Shown piece after piece: positions 24,226-32,189 of a DNA stretch of 40,028 nucleotides. The stretch's first letter is position 1; the number at the start of each line of letters is the position of its first letter. The position numbers and the translations under genes were made by a program. The DNA comes from VAZQ01 sp040510815 (lineage in GTDB: Bacteria; Pseudomonadota; Alphaproteobacteria; Rhizobiales; Xanthobacteraceae): assembly GCA_040510815.1 (NCBI GenBank), contig JBEVIH010000056.1, positions 1 through 40,028 on the forward strand, in the 5' to 3' direction. The notes under the pieces are model-generated. The model saw only the letters and a program-made list of their open reading frames with translations. It searched no databases and had not been told where the DNA came from.

Positions 24226-25146
24226 TCAGCCGATGCCCGACCCCGACCGCTTCAGCCGCGGATCCAGGATGTCGCGCAACCCGTCGCCGAGCAGGTTTAT
24301 CCCGAGCACCGTGAAGAAGATGCACAGGCCCGGAAACAATGCGAGCCACCATGACGTGCTGATATAGGTGCGCCCATCGGCCAGCATCGTCCCCCAGGTC
24401 GGAATCTCGGGCGGCACGCCCAGGCCAAGGAAGCTCAGCGCCGCTTCGGAAATGATCGCGGAAGCCATGGAGAACGTCCCGATCACCACGGCCGACGGGA
24501 ACAGGTTGGGCAAAATATGGTGCAGGATGATGCGGGTATGGCCGGCGCCGAGCGAGCGCGCCGCGTCGACGAACTCGCGCGTCCGCAACGACAGCGCCTG
24601 CCCTCGCGAGACCCGGCAGTAGGCGATCCATCGCTGGCTGACCAGCGCAAGGATGAGATTTTCGAGCCCCTGGCCGAGGAACGCCATGATGGCGACCGCG
24701 AGCAGCAGCGGCGGAAAAGCCCACACGACTTCAACGAGCTTCTGAATCGCAAAATCGGTCGTCCCGGCGAAATAGCCGGAGATCGCCCCCAGCGCCAAGC
24801 CCACAACGCCCGAGATGATCACCACCATGACCGCTATCACCAGCGAGATGCGGGCGCCGTAGATCAGGCGCGAAAGGATGTCGCGACCGACCGCATCGGT
24901 GCCGAGCACGTGCGGCCCGAACAGCCAGTCGGGTGGCCGCAGCACGCGGGCGAGATTCTGGCCATTCGGATCGTAGGGCGAGATCCACGGCGCCAAGGCC
25001 CCGACGACGATCAGGATCACCACGATCGTGCTGCCGACCGCGACCTTCGGCGTCAGCCATGGTCGAATTGCACCTCGCAAGCGCCGGCCGCGGCCGGAAC
25101 CAGCCCCGCCGACAACCTCGACTTCGAAGGTTGCGCTATTTCCCAA
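24226..25146 (-). CDS. Peptide-type ABC transporter permease (DppC/OppC-like)
   Basis: This is the second inner-membrane permease of a family-5 peptide or nickel-type importer. It has six hydrophobic segments starting with VAVGSTIVVILIVVGALAPW and the family-specific HVLGTDAVGRDILSRLIYGARISL. The cytoplasmic coupling (EAA) loop is EFVDAARSLGAGHTRIILHHILPN. The C-terminus has FLGLGVPPEIPTWGTMLADGR and GINLLGDGLRD, both typical of DppC. The start is probably TTG at 25146, with GAGG eight bases upstream, inside the end of the DppB-like gene (11-base overlap). It is the last gene of the transporter operon and is followed by 74 bases before the subtilisin gene. Substrate class is uncertain: peptides, opines and glutathione are all possible. 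Confidence 0.93.
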   Translation of the reverse strand: MGNSATFEVEVVGGAGSGRGRRLRGAIRPWLTPKVAVGSTIVVILIVVGALAPWISPYDPNGQNLARVLRPPDWLFGPHVLGTDAVGRDILSRLIYGARISLVIAVMVVIISGVVGLALGAISGYFAGTTDFAIQKLVEVVWAFPPLLLAVAIMAFLGQGLENLILALVSQRWIAYCRVSRGQALSLRTREFVDAARSLGAGHTRIILHHILPNLFPSAVVIGTFSMASAIISEAALSFLGLGVPPEIPTWGTMLADGRTYISTSWWLALFPGLCIFFTVLGINLLGDGLRDILDPRLKRSGSGIG

Positions 25147-26143
25147 AGCGGATCCTCGGGTCGATCAGCGCATACAGGATATCGATCGTGAAATTGATCA
25201 CGACGAACGCGATCGTGTAGGTGAGCACGGTGCCGGTGATCAGCGGGTAGTCCCGTGATTGGATCGCGGCGATCAACAGCGAACCGCTGCCCGGCCAGGC
25301 GAACACCGTCTCGACGATGATCGATCCACTCAGCAGCGTGCCGAGCTCTAATCCGACCACCGTGATGATCGGGACGAGCGCGTTGCGCAGCACATGCCGC
25401 CATAGAACCGTGCGTTCGCCGAGGCCCTTCGCACGCGCCGTGCGTATGTAATCCTCGTTCATGATCTCGAGCACGGATGAGCGCGTCACGCGCATGATCA
25501 ATCCCATCATGCCCGTCCCCAAGGCGATGGCCGGCATGATCACGTACTTGATGCCGTCCCAGGCGGTTTTCATGTTGCCCGCGGCAAGGCTCTGGATGAT
25601 GTAGAAACCGGTTTCGGATCCCTGGGCGACGCCGTACGTGCTTCGGCCGGAGGATGGCAGCCAGTTGAAATACCCCGAGATGACCAGGATCAGCATGATG
25701 CCGAACCAGAAGTTCGGCATCGAAATGCCGAAAAAGCCGAACATCGAGCCGAGATTGTCCGCCCACGAATTCGGCTTGGCGCCGGCGAAAACCCCGAGCG
25801 GGATGCCGAGGATGATCGCGATCAGCAGCGACGCGATGGCGAGCTCGATCGTCGCCGGCAGCCGTTCGCCGATCAAGGTGATCACCGGATCCGCATAGCG
25901 GAAGGAGGTGCCCAGATCACCCGAGAGGATGTTTGCCAGGAACCGCAGGTACTGAACGTAGATCGGCTGATCGAGGCCCCAGCGGCGCCGCGCATCGGCA
26001 ATGTCCTGCGGCGAGGCTTCCTCCGACAGCAGCAAGTCCGCCGGGTCGCCGGGCGCGGCATGAATCAGCAGGAAGACCAGCAACGAAATCAGGATGACGA
26101 CCGGAATCGTCGCGATGATCCGGCGGAGCAGGTACCCAAGCAT
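25136..26143 (-). CDS. Peptide-type ABC transporter permease (DppB/OppB-like)
   Basis: This 335-residue first permease of the importer begins MLGYLLRRIIATIPVVILISLLVFLLIHAAPGDPA, the standard DppB start. It has DLGTSFRYADPVITLIGERLPATIELA, an EAA loop in DYIRTARAKGLGERTVLWRHVLRNALVPIITV, and the C-terminal SGSIIVETVFAWPGSGSLLIAAI segment. I set the start at ATG 26143. The frame stays open to 26353, but that extension is arginine/serine-rich shadow sequence overlapping the binding-protein gene. It is separated from the binding-protein stop by 64 bases carrying a strong hairpin, and overlaps the next permease gene by 11 bases. Confidence 0.95.
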   Translation of the reverse strand: MLGYLLRRIIATIPVVILISLLVFLLIHAAPGDPADLLLSEEASPQDIADARRRWGLDQPIYVQYLRFLANILSGDLGTSFRYADPVITLIGERLPATIELAIASLLIAIILGIPLGVFAGAKPNSWADNLGSMFGFFGISMPNFWFGIMLILVISGYFNWLPSSGRSTYGVAQGSETGFYIIQSLAAGNMKTAWDGIKYVIMPAIALGTGMMGLIMRVTRSSVLEIMNEDYIRTARAKGLGERTVLWRHVLRNALVPIITVVGLELGTLLSGSIIVETVFAWPGSGSLLIAAIQSRDYPLITGTVLTYTIAFVVINFTIDILYALIDPRIRFGK

Positions 26144-26177
26144 CGGCTCAGCTCGAACCTTGTCGTTCGCGCGGCAA

Positions 26178-26200
26178 CGGAGGGGACGCCTTCCCCTCCG
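26178..26200 (-). promoter_or_regulatory. Strong stem-loop after the substrate-binding-protein gene
   Basis: CGGAGGGGA and TCCCCTCCG form a perfect 9-base GC-rich stem with a 5-base loop, beginning seven bases after the TAG stop at 26208-26210. No T-run follows. In binding-protein transporter operons such hairpins between the binding-protein and permease genes protect the upstream mRNA from 3' decay, so binding protein is made in excess. That role is inferred from position. Confidence 0.55.
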
Positions 26201-26207
26201 GGGCCAA

Positions 26208-27752
26208 CTACTGCTTGACGACGATCTCGGTGCCGAAGATGCGCCCCGAAGGCGTCGGCTTGTGCTCGATGGCCTTGCTCTCGCCGTACAGCATGTGGTG
26301 CCTCCACATGAAGCACGCCGGCGCCGCGTCCTCGATCGCCTTGAACGCGGCATTGAGCGCCTTCTTGCGCTCGGCCGGATCGAAGGTCACGCGTTCGGCG
26401 GCAAGCGTCTGGTCGATCTTCGGGTCGGATATCCCGATGCGCGGCGATCCGCCGGTCTCGAAATATTGCGACAGCGCGACCGACGGATCGACCACCGAGC
26501 CACGGCCCATGTAGTAGAACGGCGTCTTGCCCCTCTGCACATCGGCCCAGAGCGTCGCCCATTCCGGCGTGCGCAGCTTGGCGTTGATGCCGACCGCATT
26601 GAGCATCGGGATCATCGCTTCGGTCACTTCCTTGTCGTTGATGTAGCGGCCGACGGGCGTATCGAGATACACGGGCTCGTTGGCGTATCCCGAAGCCTTG
26701 ACCAGCTCCCTGGCCTTTGCCGGATCGTACGGAATGAGAAGGCTCTTCTTGGCGTAGTCGGCGTCGAAGCCGTATTGGCCGGAGCCGATCGGTCCATCGA
26801 GCCGCTCCGCCTGGCCCTTGAGCACGTTCTTGATGATCAGGTCCCGGTCGATGGCGTGGCAGACCGCCTGGCGCAGCTGGACATTGTCCCACGGCTTGTA
26901 CTTGGGGCTGAGCGCCAGGAACATGATCTCGACCGAGCCGGTCGGATGCAGCACCGCGTTCGCCGACTGACTGACGCGTTCGGCGAGATGCGGCGGAATA
27001 AACTGTGCGATCTGCACCTCGTTGTTGAGCAGGGCGGTGACGCGCTGCTCGGGCTCGCGCATGATCGTGAAGATCAGCGTGTCCGGATTCACCGGCTTGG
27101 CGGCCGGATGGCTGCTGTCTTTCTCGAGCACGATGCGCTGGCCGATCACCAGCTCCTTGAGCTTGTAGGGTCCCCACCCCCACGGATACCGGCGATCGGC
27201 GTCGCGCGCACCGTGCTTCTCGTAGAGATCCTTCGCCGTGATGATCACTCGGTCGAACAGGTATTCGAGCAGCGACGCCGTCGGCTGATTGGTGACAATT
27301 TTCACCGTGTATTTGTCGAGCGCGACGATTTCCTTGATCGGTGCGGTGTTCTGCTTCTGCTTGCTTTGCGGGTCGGTGTTGATGCGCGTTACCGAATGCA
27401 CCACGTCGTCGGCGGTGAATTCCTTGCCGTCGTTGTGGCGCTTGACGCCGCGCTTGAGATGGAAGGTCCACACATTGTTGTCGGTCTTGTCGACTTCCCA
27501 TCTGTCGGCCAGCATGCCGACATATTCGCCTTTCTCGAAATCATAGATCCCCAGGCAGCCGAAGACCTGGCACCAGATGCCGTAGGCGAGCGACACGCTG
27601 TCGGCATAAGGGTTGAAGCTCGCGATCGTCTCGGTCACGCCGACGGTGACTTGGCCCTTGGCCGCCGCGTTGCCGGCACAAAGGCCGAAAACTGCCGCAC
27701 CGGCAATCGACGCCGCCATGATCGGCGCGAGACGTCCTGAGCTGGTTTTCAT
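26208..27752 (-). CDS. Peptide-type ABC transporter substrate-binding protein (family 5)
   Basis: This 514-residue periplasmic solute-binding protein delivers ligand to the DppB/DppC-like permeases. The signal peptide is MKTSSGRLAPIMAASIAGAA and on to about residue 32, with a cleavage site near GNAAAKG. Family-5 landmarks include FNPYADSVSLAYGIWCQVFGCL, WTFHLKRGVKRHNDGKEFTADDVVHS, LRQAVCHAIDRDLIIKNVLKGQ and YDPAKARELVKASGY. I chose ATG 27752, which has GGGAG seven bases upstream; the frame extends to 27878 but that segment is not protein-like. The DppF-like ATPase lies upstream across 215 bases containing a candidate terminator. Ligand identity cannot be read from the sequence. Confidence 0.94.
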   Translation of the reverse strand: MKTSSGRLAPIMAASIAGAAVFGLCAGNAAAKGQVTVGVTETIASFNPYADSVSLAYGIWCQVFGCLGIYDFEKGEYVGMLADRWEVDKTDNNVWTFHLKRGVKRHNDGKEFTADDVVHSVTRINTDPQSKQKQNTAPIKEIVALDKYTVKIVTNQPTASLLEYLFDRVIITAKDLYEKHGARDADRRYPWGWGPYKLKELVIGQRIVLEKDSSHPAAKPVNPDTLIFTIMREPEQRVTALLNNEVQIAQFIPPHLAERVSQSANAVLHPTGSVEIMFLALSPKYKPWDNVQLRQAVCHAIDRDLIIKNVLKGQAERLDGPIGSGQYGFDADYAKKSLLIPYDPAKARELVKASGYANEPVYLDTPVGRYINDKEVTEAMIPMLNAVGINAKLRTPEWATLWADVQRGKTPFYYMGRGSVVDPSVALSQYFETGGSPRIGISDPKIDQTLAAERVTFDPAERKKALNAAFKAIEDAAPACFMWRHHMLYGESKAIEHKPTPSGRIFGTEIVVKQ

Positions 27753-27894
27753 CTGGCTCTCCCACAACATGGCCGCCGAGGGGGGCGATCGGTGATCGCG
27801 TGTATCGCCTGCGTCTCGCAGCTCGGCCCGGCCGCGCCACCACCCGCTTGAACGCCGTCCCGCCGGATATGACGTCACGACATTCTATGCCTGC

Positions 27895-27923
27895 AAAAAG
27901 AATGCCGGCAACTCGCATTCCTT
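27895..27923 (-). terminator. Candidate intrinsic terminator or attenuator between ATPase and binding-protein genes
   Basis: On the minus strand AAGGAATGC, a 9-base loop and GCATTCTTT form a near-perfect stem (one G-U pair) running into five T residues. It lies about 45 bases past the DppF-like stop and about 140 bases before the binding-protein start. It could end the ATPase transcript or partially attenuate read-through into the binding-protein gene. Confidence 0.42.
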
Positions 27924-27967
27924 GCGGCGGGACCGTCGTGCGACCTTTTGATGCGACAAATCGCCCG

Positions 27968-28942
27968 CTATTTCTTTCCGCGCGGACCGAAGACGTGGCA
28001 GGCGACGCCGTGCCGGCCGTCAAATTCGAGCCGCGGCTCCTCCTCGGCGCAGCGCGCCAGCGCGAACGGACAGCGCGGATGGAAACTGCATCCCGGCGGC
28101 GGATCGATCGGGCTCGGCACGTCCCCCTGCAGCACCATGCGTTCGCCCTTGCGGGCGGGATCGGGCACCGGCACGGCGGACAGCAGCGCCTGCGTATAGG
28201 GGTGCTGGCCCTCGCGATAGAGCTGACCAGAAGGCACGATCTCGACGATCTTGCCCAGATACATCACCGCCACGCGGTCGCTGACGTGCTCGACCACGCG
28301 AAGGTCGTGGGAGATGAAGAGATAGGTGAGGCCCAACTCCTGCTGCAGATCGAGCAGCATATTCAGGATCTGGACCTGGATTGAAACGTCGAGCGCCGAG
28401 ACCGCTTCGTCGGCGACGATGAACTTGGCGTTCACCGCGAGCGCCCGGGCGACGCCGATGCGTTGGCGTTGTCCGCCCGAGAACTCATGCGGATAGCGCC
28501 CGTAATATTCTGCGCGCAAACCGACTCGCGTCAGCAGTTGCACGACCCGCGCCTTGTGATCGCGGCCCTTGGCGAGCCCGTGAATCCGCAAGCCTTCGCC
28601 GATGGTCTCGCCGATCCGCATGCGCGGATTGAGCGAGGCGTACGGGTCCTGGAAGATGATCTGCATCTTGCGGCGCATCTCGCGCATCGCCGGACCGGAC
28701 AGCGATGACAACTCGTGCCCTTCGAAGGTGATGGTGCCGCCGGTCGGCTCGATCAAGCGGACGAGGCAGCGGCCGAGCGTGGTCTTACCGCAGCCCGACT
28801 CACCGACCAGGCCGACGGTCTCGCCTTCTTCCACGTCGAGGCTCACGCCGTCGACCGCCTTGACCTGCTCGCGCGCGCCCCCGAGCAGTCCGGTCCGCAC
28901 CGGGAAGTATTTCTTCAGATCCCGGATCTCGAGCAGCGCCAT
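27968..28942 (-). CDS. Peptide-type ABC transporter ATP-binding protein (DppF/OppF-like)
   Basis: This is the second ATPase of the importer, 324 residues. It has Walker A GESGCGKTT, a Q-loop in IIFQDPYASLNPRM, signature FSGGQRQRI, Walker B KFIVADEAVSAL, and ISHDLRVVEHVSDRV with the switch histidine. ADEAVSALDVS and the C-terminal CSFHPRCPFALARCAEEEP cysteine region (a 4Fe-4S-type or structural Cys motif) are typical of the OppF/DppF group. Walker B reads ADEAVSALD where the canonical form is DEPTSALD, a conservative change common in this subfamily. I chose ATG 28942, one base after the preceding stop; an in-frame TTG at 28951 is less likely. Confidence 0.94.
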   Translation of the reverse strand: MALLEIRDLKKYFPVRTGLLGGAREQVKAVDGVSLDVEEGETVGLVGESGCGKTTLGRCLVRLIEPTGGTITFEGHELSSLSGPAMREMRRKMQIIFQDPYASLNPRMRIGETIGEGLRIHGLAKGRDHKARVVQLLTRVGLRAEYYGRYPHEFSGGQRQRIGVARALAVNAKFIVADEAVSALDVSIQVQILNMLLDLQQELGLTYLFISHDLRVVEHVSDRVAVMYLGKIVEIVPSGQLYREGQHPYTQALLSAVPVPDPARKGERMVLQGDVPSPIDPPPGCSFHPRCPFALARCAEEEPRLEFDGRHGVACHVFGPRGKK

Positions 28943-28943
28943 C

Positions 28944-29909
28944 TCACGCAACCTTGAAGCAGGCGACGCTATGGCTGGTCTCGACCTCGATCAACGGCGG
29001 CTGCGCCTGCGCGCAGCTCGCGTCGGCGCGCGTGCAACGGTCGCGAAAATGGCAGCCGGTCGGCCAATCGAGCGGATTGGGGACCATTCCCGGAATCGCC
29101 TGCAGCCGGCGCTTCGGAGCGCCGCTGCCGGGCATCGAATTCAAAAGCCCGATCGTGTAGGGATGCATCGGGCGGGAGAAGATGGCTTCGGGCTTCGCAC
29201 GCTCCACGATCTTGCCGGCATACATGACCGCCACCTCGTCCGCGCGCTCTGCGACGACGCCGAGATCATGGGTGATGAGCAGGACCGCCATGCCGAGCCG
29301 CTGCTGGAGCTCGCCGATCAGCTCCAGGATCTGCGCCTGGATGGTGACGTCGAGCGCGGTGGTCGGCTCATCGGCGATGAGCAGCTTGGGAGTACAGGCG
29401 AGCGCCATCGCGATCATCACGCGCTGACGCTGCCCACCGGAGAGCTCGTGCGGATAGCTTGTTATCCGCTTGCGCGCCTCTGCGATCTTGACGAGGCCAA
29501 GCATCTCGGTCGCGCGCTTGCGTGCCTCGCGTCGGCTGGCGCCCTGATGCAGCCGCACGGTCTCGGCGATCTGATTGCCGATGGTCATGACGGGGTTGAG
29601 CGAGGTCATCGGCTCCTGGAAGATCATCGAGATCTCGTTGCCGCGGATGCGCCGCATCTCCTCCCCAGGGAGGCTGGCAAGGTCCTTTCCGCGATACAGG
29701 ATCTCTCCGCCGACGATGCGTCCGGTTCCTGCGGAGAGCAGCCGGATGATCGAAAGCGCGGTCACGCTCTTGCCGCAGCCGGACTCGCCGACCAGCCCGA
29801 CCGTTTGGCCATCCTCGATGTCGAAGGTGACACCATCGACCGCGCGCACCTCGCCGTCGCTGGTGAAGAAGGAGGTGCGCAGATCCTTGACCCGCAAGAG
29901 CGGCGCCAT
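28944..29909 (-). CDS. Peptide-type ABC transporter ATP-binding protein (DppD/OppD-like)
   Basis: This is the first ATPase of the importer and first gene of the operon, 321 residues. It has Walker A GESGCGKSV, MIFQEPMTSLNPVMTIGNQI as Q-loop region, signature LSGGQRQRV, Walker B LLIADEPTTALDVT and ITHDLGVVAERADEV. The C-terminus contains CHFRDRCTRADASCAQAQP, the cysteine cluster of OppD/DppD proteins. The ATG at 29909 is preferred over an in-frame TTG at 29915; the ribosome site is weak. It is divergent from the isochorismatase-like gene across a gap of 317 bases. The operon runs D-F-A-B-C, with ATPase genes before the binding protein. Confidence 0.94.
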   Translation of the reverse strand: MAPLLRVKDLRTSFFTSDGEVRAVDGVTFDIEDGQTVGLVGESGCGKSVTALSIIRLLSAGTGRIVGGEILYRGKDLASLPGEEMRRIRGNEISMIFQEPMTSLNPVMTIGNQIAETVRLHQGASRREARKRATEMLGLVKIAEARKRITSYPHELSGGQRQRVMIAMALACTPKLLIADEPTTALDVTIQAQILELIGELQQRLGMAVLLITHDLGVVAERADEVAVMYAGKIVERAKPEAIFSRPMHPYTIGLLNSMPGSGAPKRRLQAIPGMVPNPLDWPTGCHFRDRCTRADASCAQAQPPLIEVETSHSVACFKVA

Positions 29910-30226
29910 TTTCAAATCGCCGGTGTCGAATATCCGTCGCCGCGCCTTGAGCGCGATTTGTTTTCCGAGGGTTGGCTAACGCGCGCAAATCGTCGGTAGC
30001 ATGACGCCGAGGGAGTGACAACCTGACGCCTCGGAGCCATCCATTGCATTGGCACATTGCCGCGCGCTCCGATTGGTTGCATCGGCAGCGCGCTTTGGCC
30101 TATTTTTGGTTGGTCGTATTTTTGCCGAAAGCCACCCAAGTTGGCTGTAGCCGACGTGGACGCGCGAGCCCGGTTTCGCTTGCAATGTTCCGGAGCCCGG
30201 GCAACCTGATCGAGGGGGAGAGCGAG
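29910..30226. other. 317-base divergent intergenic region
   Basis: This region lies between the DppD-like gene (minus) and the isochorismatase-like gene (plus) and must carry promoters for both. CCGAGG and CCTCGG arms near 30008-30036 form a weak inverted repeat. AT-richer sequence at about 30095-30125 could hold the plus-strand promoter. I could not define -35/-10 boxes. The open frame running in from 30044 is not protein-like before 30227. Confidence 0.5.
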
Positions 30227-30976
30227 ATGGCGTCGATCGAGCAATTCGAGGATCACTGCTGGAAGGACGTGGTGCCGGCCGCGGACATGAAGCTCTATTC
30301 CTGCTACGCGCGCGCCACCTATGTCGGGCCGCGTCCGGCGCTGCTTGCCATCGATCTCTACAACATCGTTTATCGCGGCGGCCCACACTCGCCCTACGAG
30401 CTCGACCCTGTCTATCCCAACAGCTGCGGATTTTACGCTCACCGGGCAGTCGAGCCGACGAAGCGGCTTTTTGCAGCCGCGCGCAGCGCCGCAATTCCCA
30501 TTCTCTATTGCACGCAGGAAACGCGGCCAAACAACCGGCCTTCCGGCGCCGTCTCGACGCGGCGCCAGGGTCTGTCGATGCCTAGCGAGAACGATGACTA
30601 CGATATTTATCGGGAATTCACGCCGCAGGCCTCCGACATCGTCATCCGCAAGCAGCGGGCCAGCGTTTTCCAGGGCACCCCGCTCGTCTCGCACCTGACC
30701 ATGCTGGGCGTGAACAGTCTCATCGTCTGTGGCGAGAGCACGTCGGGCTGCGTGCGAGCGAGTTGCGTCGACGCCTACTCCAGCGGCTTCCATGTCTCGC
30801 TCGTCGAGGAGTGCACGTTCGACCGCGCAGAGCTCACGCACAAGGTCAACCTGTTCGACCTGCACCACAAGTATATCGACGTCATGCATGTCGACGAGGT
30901 GATCGCGCACCTCCATCGAATAGCCCCCGACAGACCGGCCGCAGCGCAAAGCCGCGCCGCGTCTGGCCGACGGTAA
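30227..30976 (+). CDS. Isochorismatase-family cysteine hydrolase
   Basis: This 249-residue hydrolase belongs to the isochorismatase/N-carbamoylsarcosine amidase fold. The catalytic triad is visible as D43 in LLAIDLYN, K142 in VIRKQRASVFQGT and C175 in VCGESTSGCVRASCVDAYSSGF. The cysteine marks it as an amidase-type member, not a non-cysteine isochorismatase. DLYNIVYRGG after the Asp and the inserted HSPYELDPVYPNSCGFYAHRAVE are seen in N-carbamoylsarcosine-amidase-like proteins. The ATG at 30227 has GGGGGAG just upstream. It is divergent from the peptide-type transporter and followed 170 bases later by the PuuE-like gene. The likely chemistry is C-N hydrolysis of a small amide or carbamoyl compound; the substrate is unknown. 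Confidence 0.88.
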   Translation: MASIEQFEDHCWKDVVPAADMKLYSCYARATYVGPRPALLAIDLYNIVYRGGPHSPYELDPVYPNSCGFYAHRAVEPTKRLFAAARSAAIPILYCTQETRPNNRPSGAVSTRRQGLSMPSENDDYDIYREFTPQASDIVIRKQRASVFQGTPLVSHLTMLGVNSLIVCGESTSGCVRASCVDAYSSGFHVSLVEECTFDRAELTHKVNLFDLHHKYIDVMHVDEVIAHLHRIAPDRPAAAQSRAASGRR

Positions 30977-31146
30977 GGCTTTTTCCGATTTCGCTATTTC
31001 ATAGTCGCTTTGTCGCTCGGTGGTTTTGAAGTCGGCAAGCGCCGGCCGAGGGAGACGGAGCCGATGGCTTTCGAGGCAGCGACGTGCTTGCTAACATGCA
31101 AGACCGGCGCGACAGAATGACAACCCGTCAACGGAGGGCAACGCTC

Positions 31147-32145
31147 ATGCAAAGTGGTCATGACCGCAGGGATTTCATCAAGAAGGGTCTCTTGCTCGGC
31201 GGCGCGGCGGGTCTTCTGACTGCCGGGTTGGCGCCGATCGCGGCTGCCCAGACCGTGGGAAAGGCGGTGCGCAGACCGGATCGCTATGCAGACTCGTATA
31301 TCTTCGAAAGGAAGCCTTTCACGTGGCCCGGCAACAAGACGCTCGCCGTCTGGGTCGCCCCCAATGTGGAGGTCTGGAATTTTGATTCACCCGTTGGCGT
31401 GGGCGTGTCTCCGAATTTCGGTAACGTCGTGCCGGACATCATCAACTACGGCTGGAGAGAATACGGCATGCGGGTAGGCCTGTGGCGGCTGGCGGACGTG
31501 CTGGATGCGGCGGGCGTCAAGGCGAGCGTCGCTCTCAATTCGGCGGTATGCGAAGCGCATCCCAGGGCCGTGGAAGAGATGAAAAAACGCGGATGGGAAT
31601 TCATGGGCCATGGCACGACCAACAGTGAAAGCCTGGCTCGGCTGGAGATCGACAAGGAGCGGGAGGTCATCCAGACCGTTCTCAAGACGATCGAGCAGGC
31701 CACCGGAAAAAGACCGCGCGGATGGCTGGGGGCCGGGCTCGCCGAAACCTACAATACGCTGGACATCCTGGCGGAAGAGGGCGTGGAGTTCTGCGGCGAT
31801 TGGAACAATGACGACCAGCCTTACCCGATGAAAGTCAAGAAAGGGAAGCTCTTCTCCATTCCATATTGCATGGAGATCAACGACATCCCGCTCTTCCTCC
31901 GAAAAGGCTACACCGGGGAGCAATACCACAGATCCGTGATGGATCAGTTCGAGGGGCTCTACGCCGACAGCAAGAAGCATCCGAGAGTCATGGGCATTCC
32001 GCTGCATCCGATGATCATCGGCCAACCTCTGCGCATCAAATACCTCGAGCGCGCCCTCGCCGAGATCAAGAAGAATGACGGCGTTTGGTTTGCCACCGGC
32101 AGCGAGATCATCGACGCCTACCAGCGAGCCAACCCGAGTGGTTAG
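31147..32145 (+). CDS. Tat-exported polysaccharide deacetylase-family protein (PuuE-like)
   Basis: This protein has 332 residues. A twin-arginine signal (R7-R8 in HDRRDFIKKG, then LLLGGAAGLLTAGLAPIAAAQ) indicates folded export to the periplasm. The mature part resembles PuuE-type members of the NodB fold, which include cofactor-independent allantoinases: WVAPNVEVWNFDSP, YGWREYGMRVGLWRLADVLDAAGVKASVALN, MGHGTTNS and GWLGAGLAETYNTLDILAEEGVEFCGDWNNDDQPY. The ATG at 31147 has GGAGGG upstream; in-frame ATGs at 31084 and 31117 are less convincing. Its sequence looks lower in GC than the thiamine genes nearby. Grouping with the cysteine hydrolase and transporter suggests catabolism of an imported nitrogen compound, which is inference. 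Confidence 0.87.
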   Translation: MQSGHDRRDFIKKGLLLGGAAGLLTAGLAPIAAAQTVGKAVRRPDRYADSYIFERKPFTWPGNKTLAVWVAPNVEVWNFDSPVGVGVSPNFGNVVPDIINYGWREYGMRVGLWRLADVLDAAGVKASVALNSAVCEAHPRAVEEMKKRGWEFMGHGTTNSESLARLEIDKEREVIQTVLKTIEQATGKRPRGWLGAGLAETYNTLDILAEEGVEFCGDWNNDDQPYPMKVKKGKLFSIPYCMEINDIPLFLRKGYTGEQYHRSVMDQFEGLYADSKKHPRVMGIPLHPMIIGQPLRIKYLERALAEIKKNDGVWFATGSEIIDAYQRANPSG

Positions 32146-32189
32146 CAGTTGCCTGCTTGCGCGAGGAGCGCGACCGCTTTGGTTTTGCT

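Noticed and set aside
26094..27740. 548-codon plus-strand open frame opposite the peptide-binding protein
   Set aside because: It is an antisense shadow; the minus strand has a signal peptide and family-5 motifs.
30050..30075. Sigma-54-like TGGCAC near the divergent promoter region
   Set aside because: The matching -12 TTGC element is not at the required spacing.
30044..30226. Extended N-terminus of the isochorismatase-like protein
   Set aside because: The extra residues are not family-like, whereas ATG 30227 has a strong GGGGGAG just upstream.
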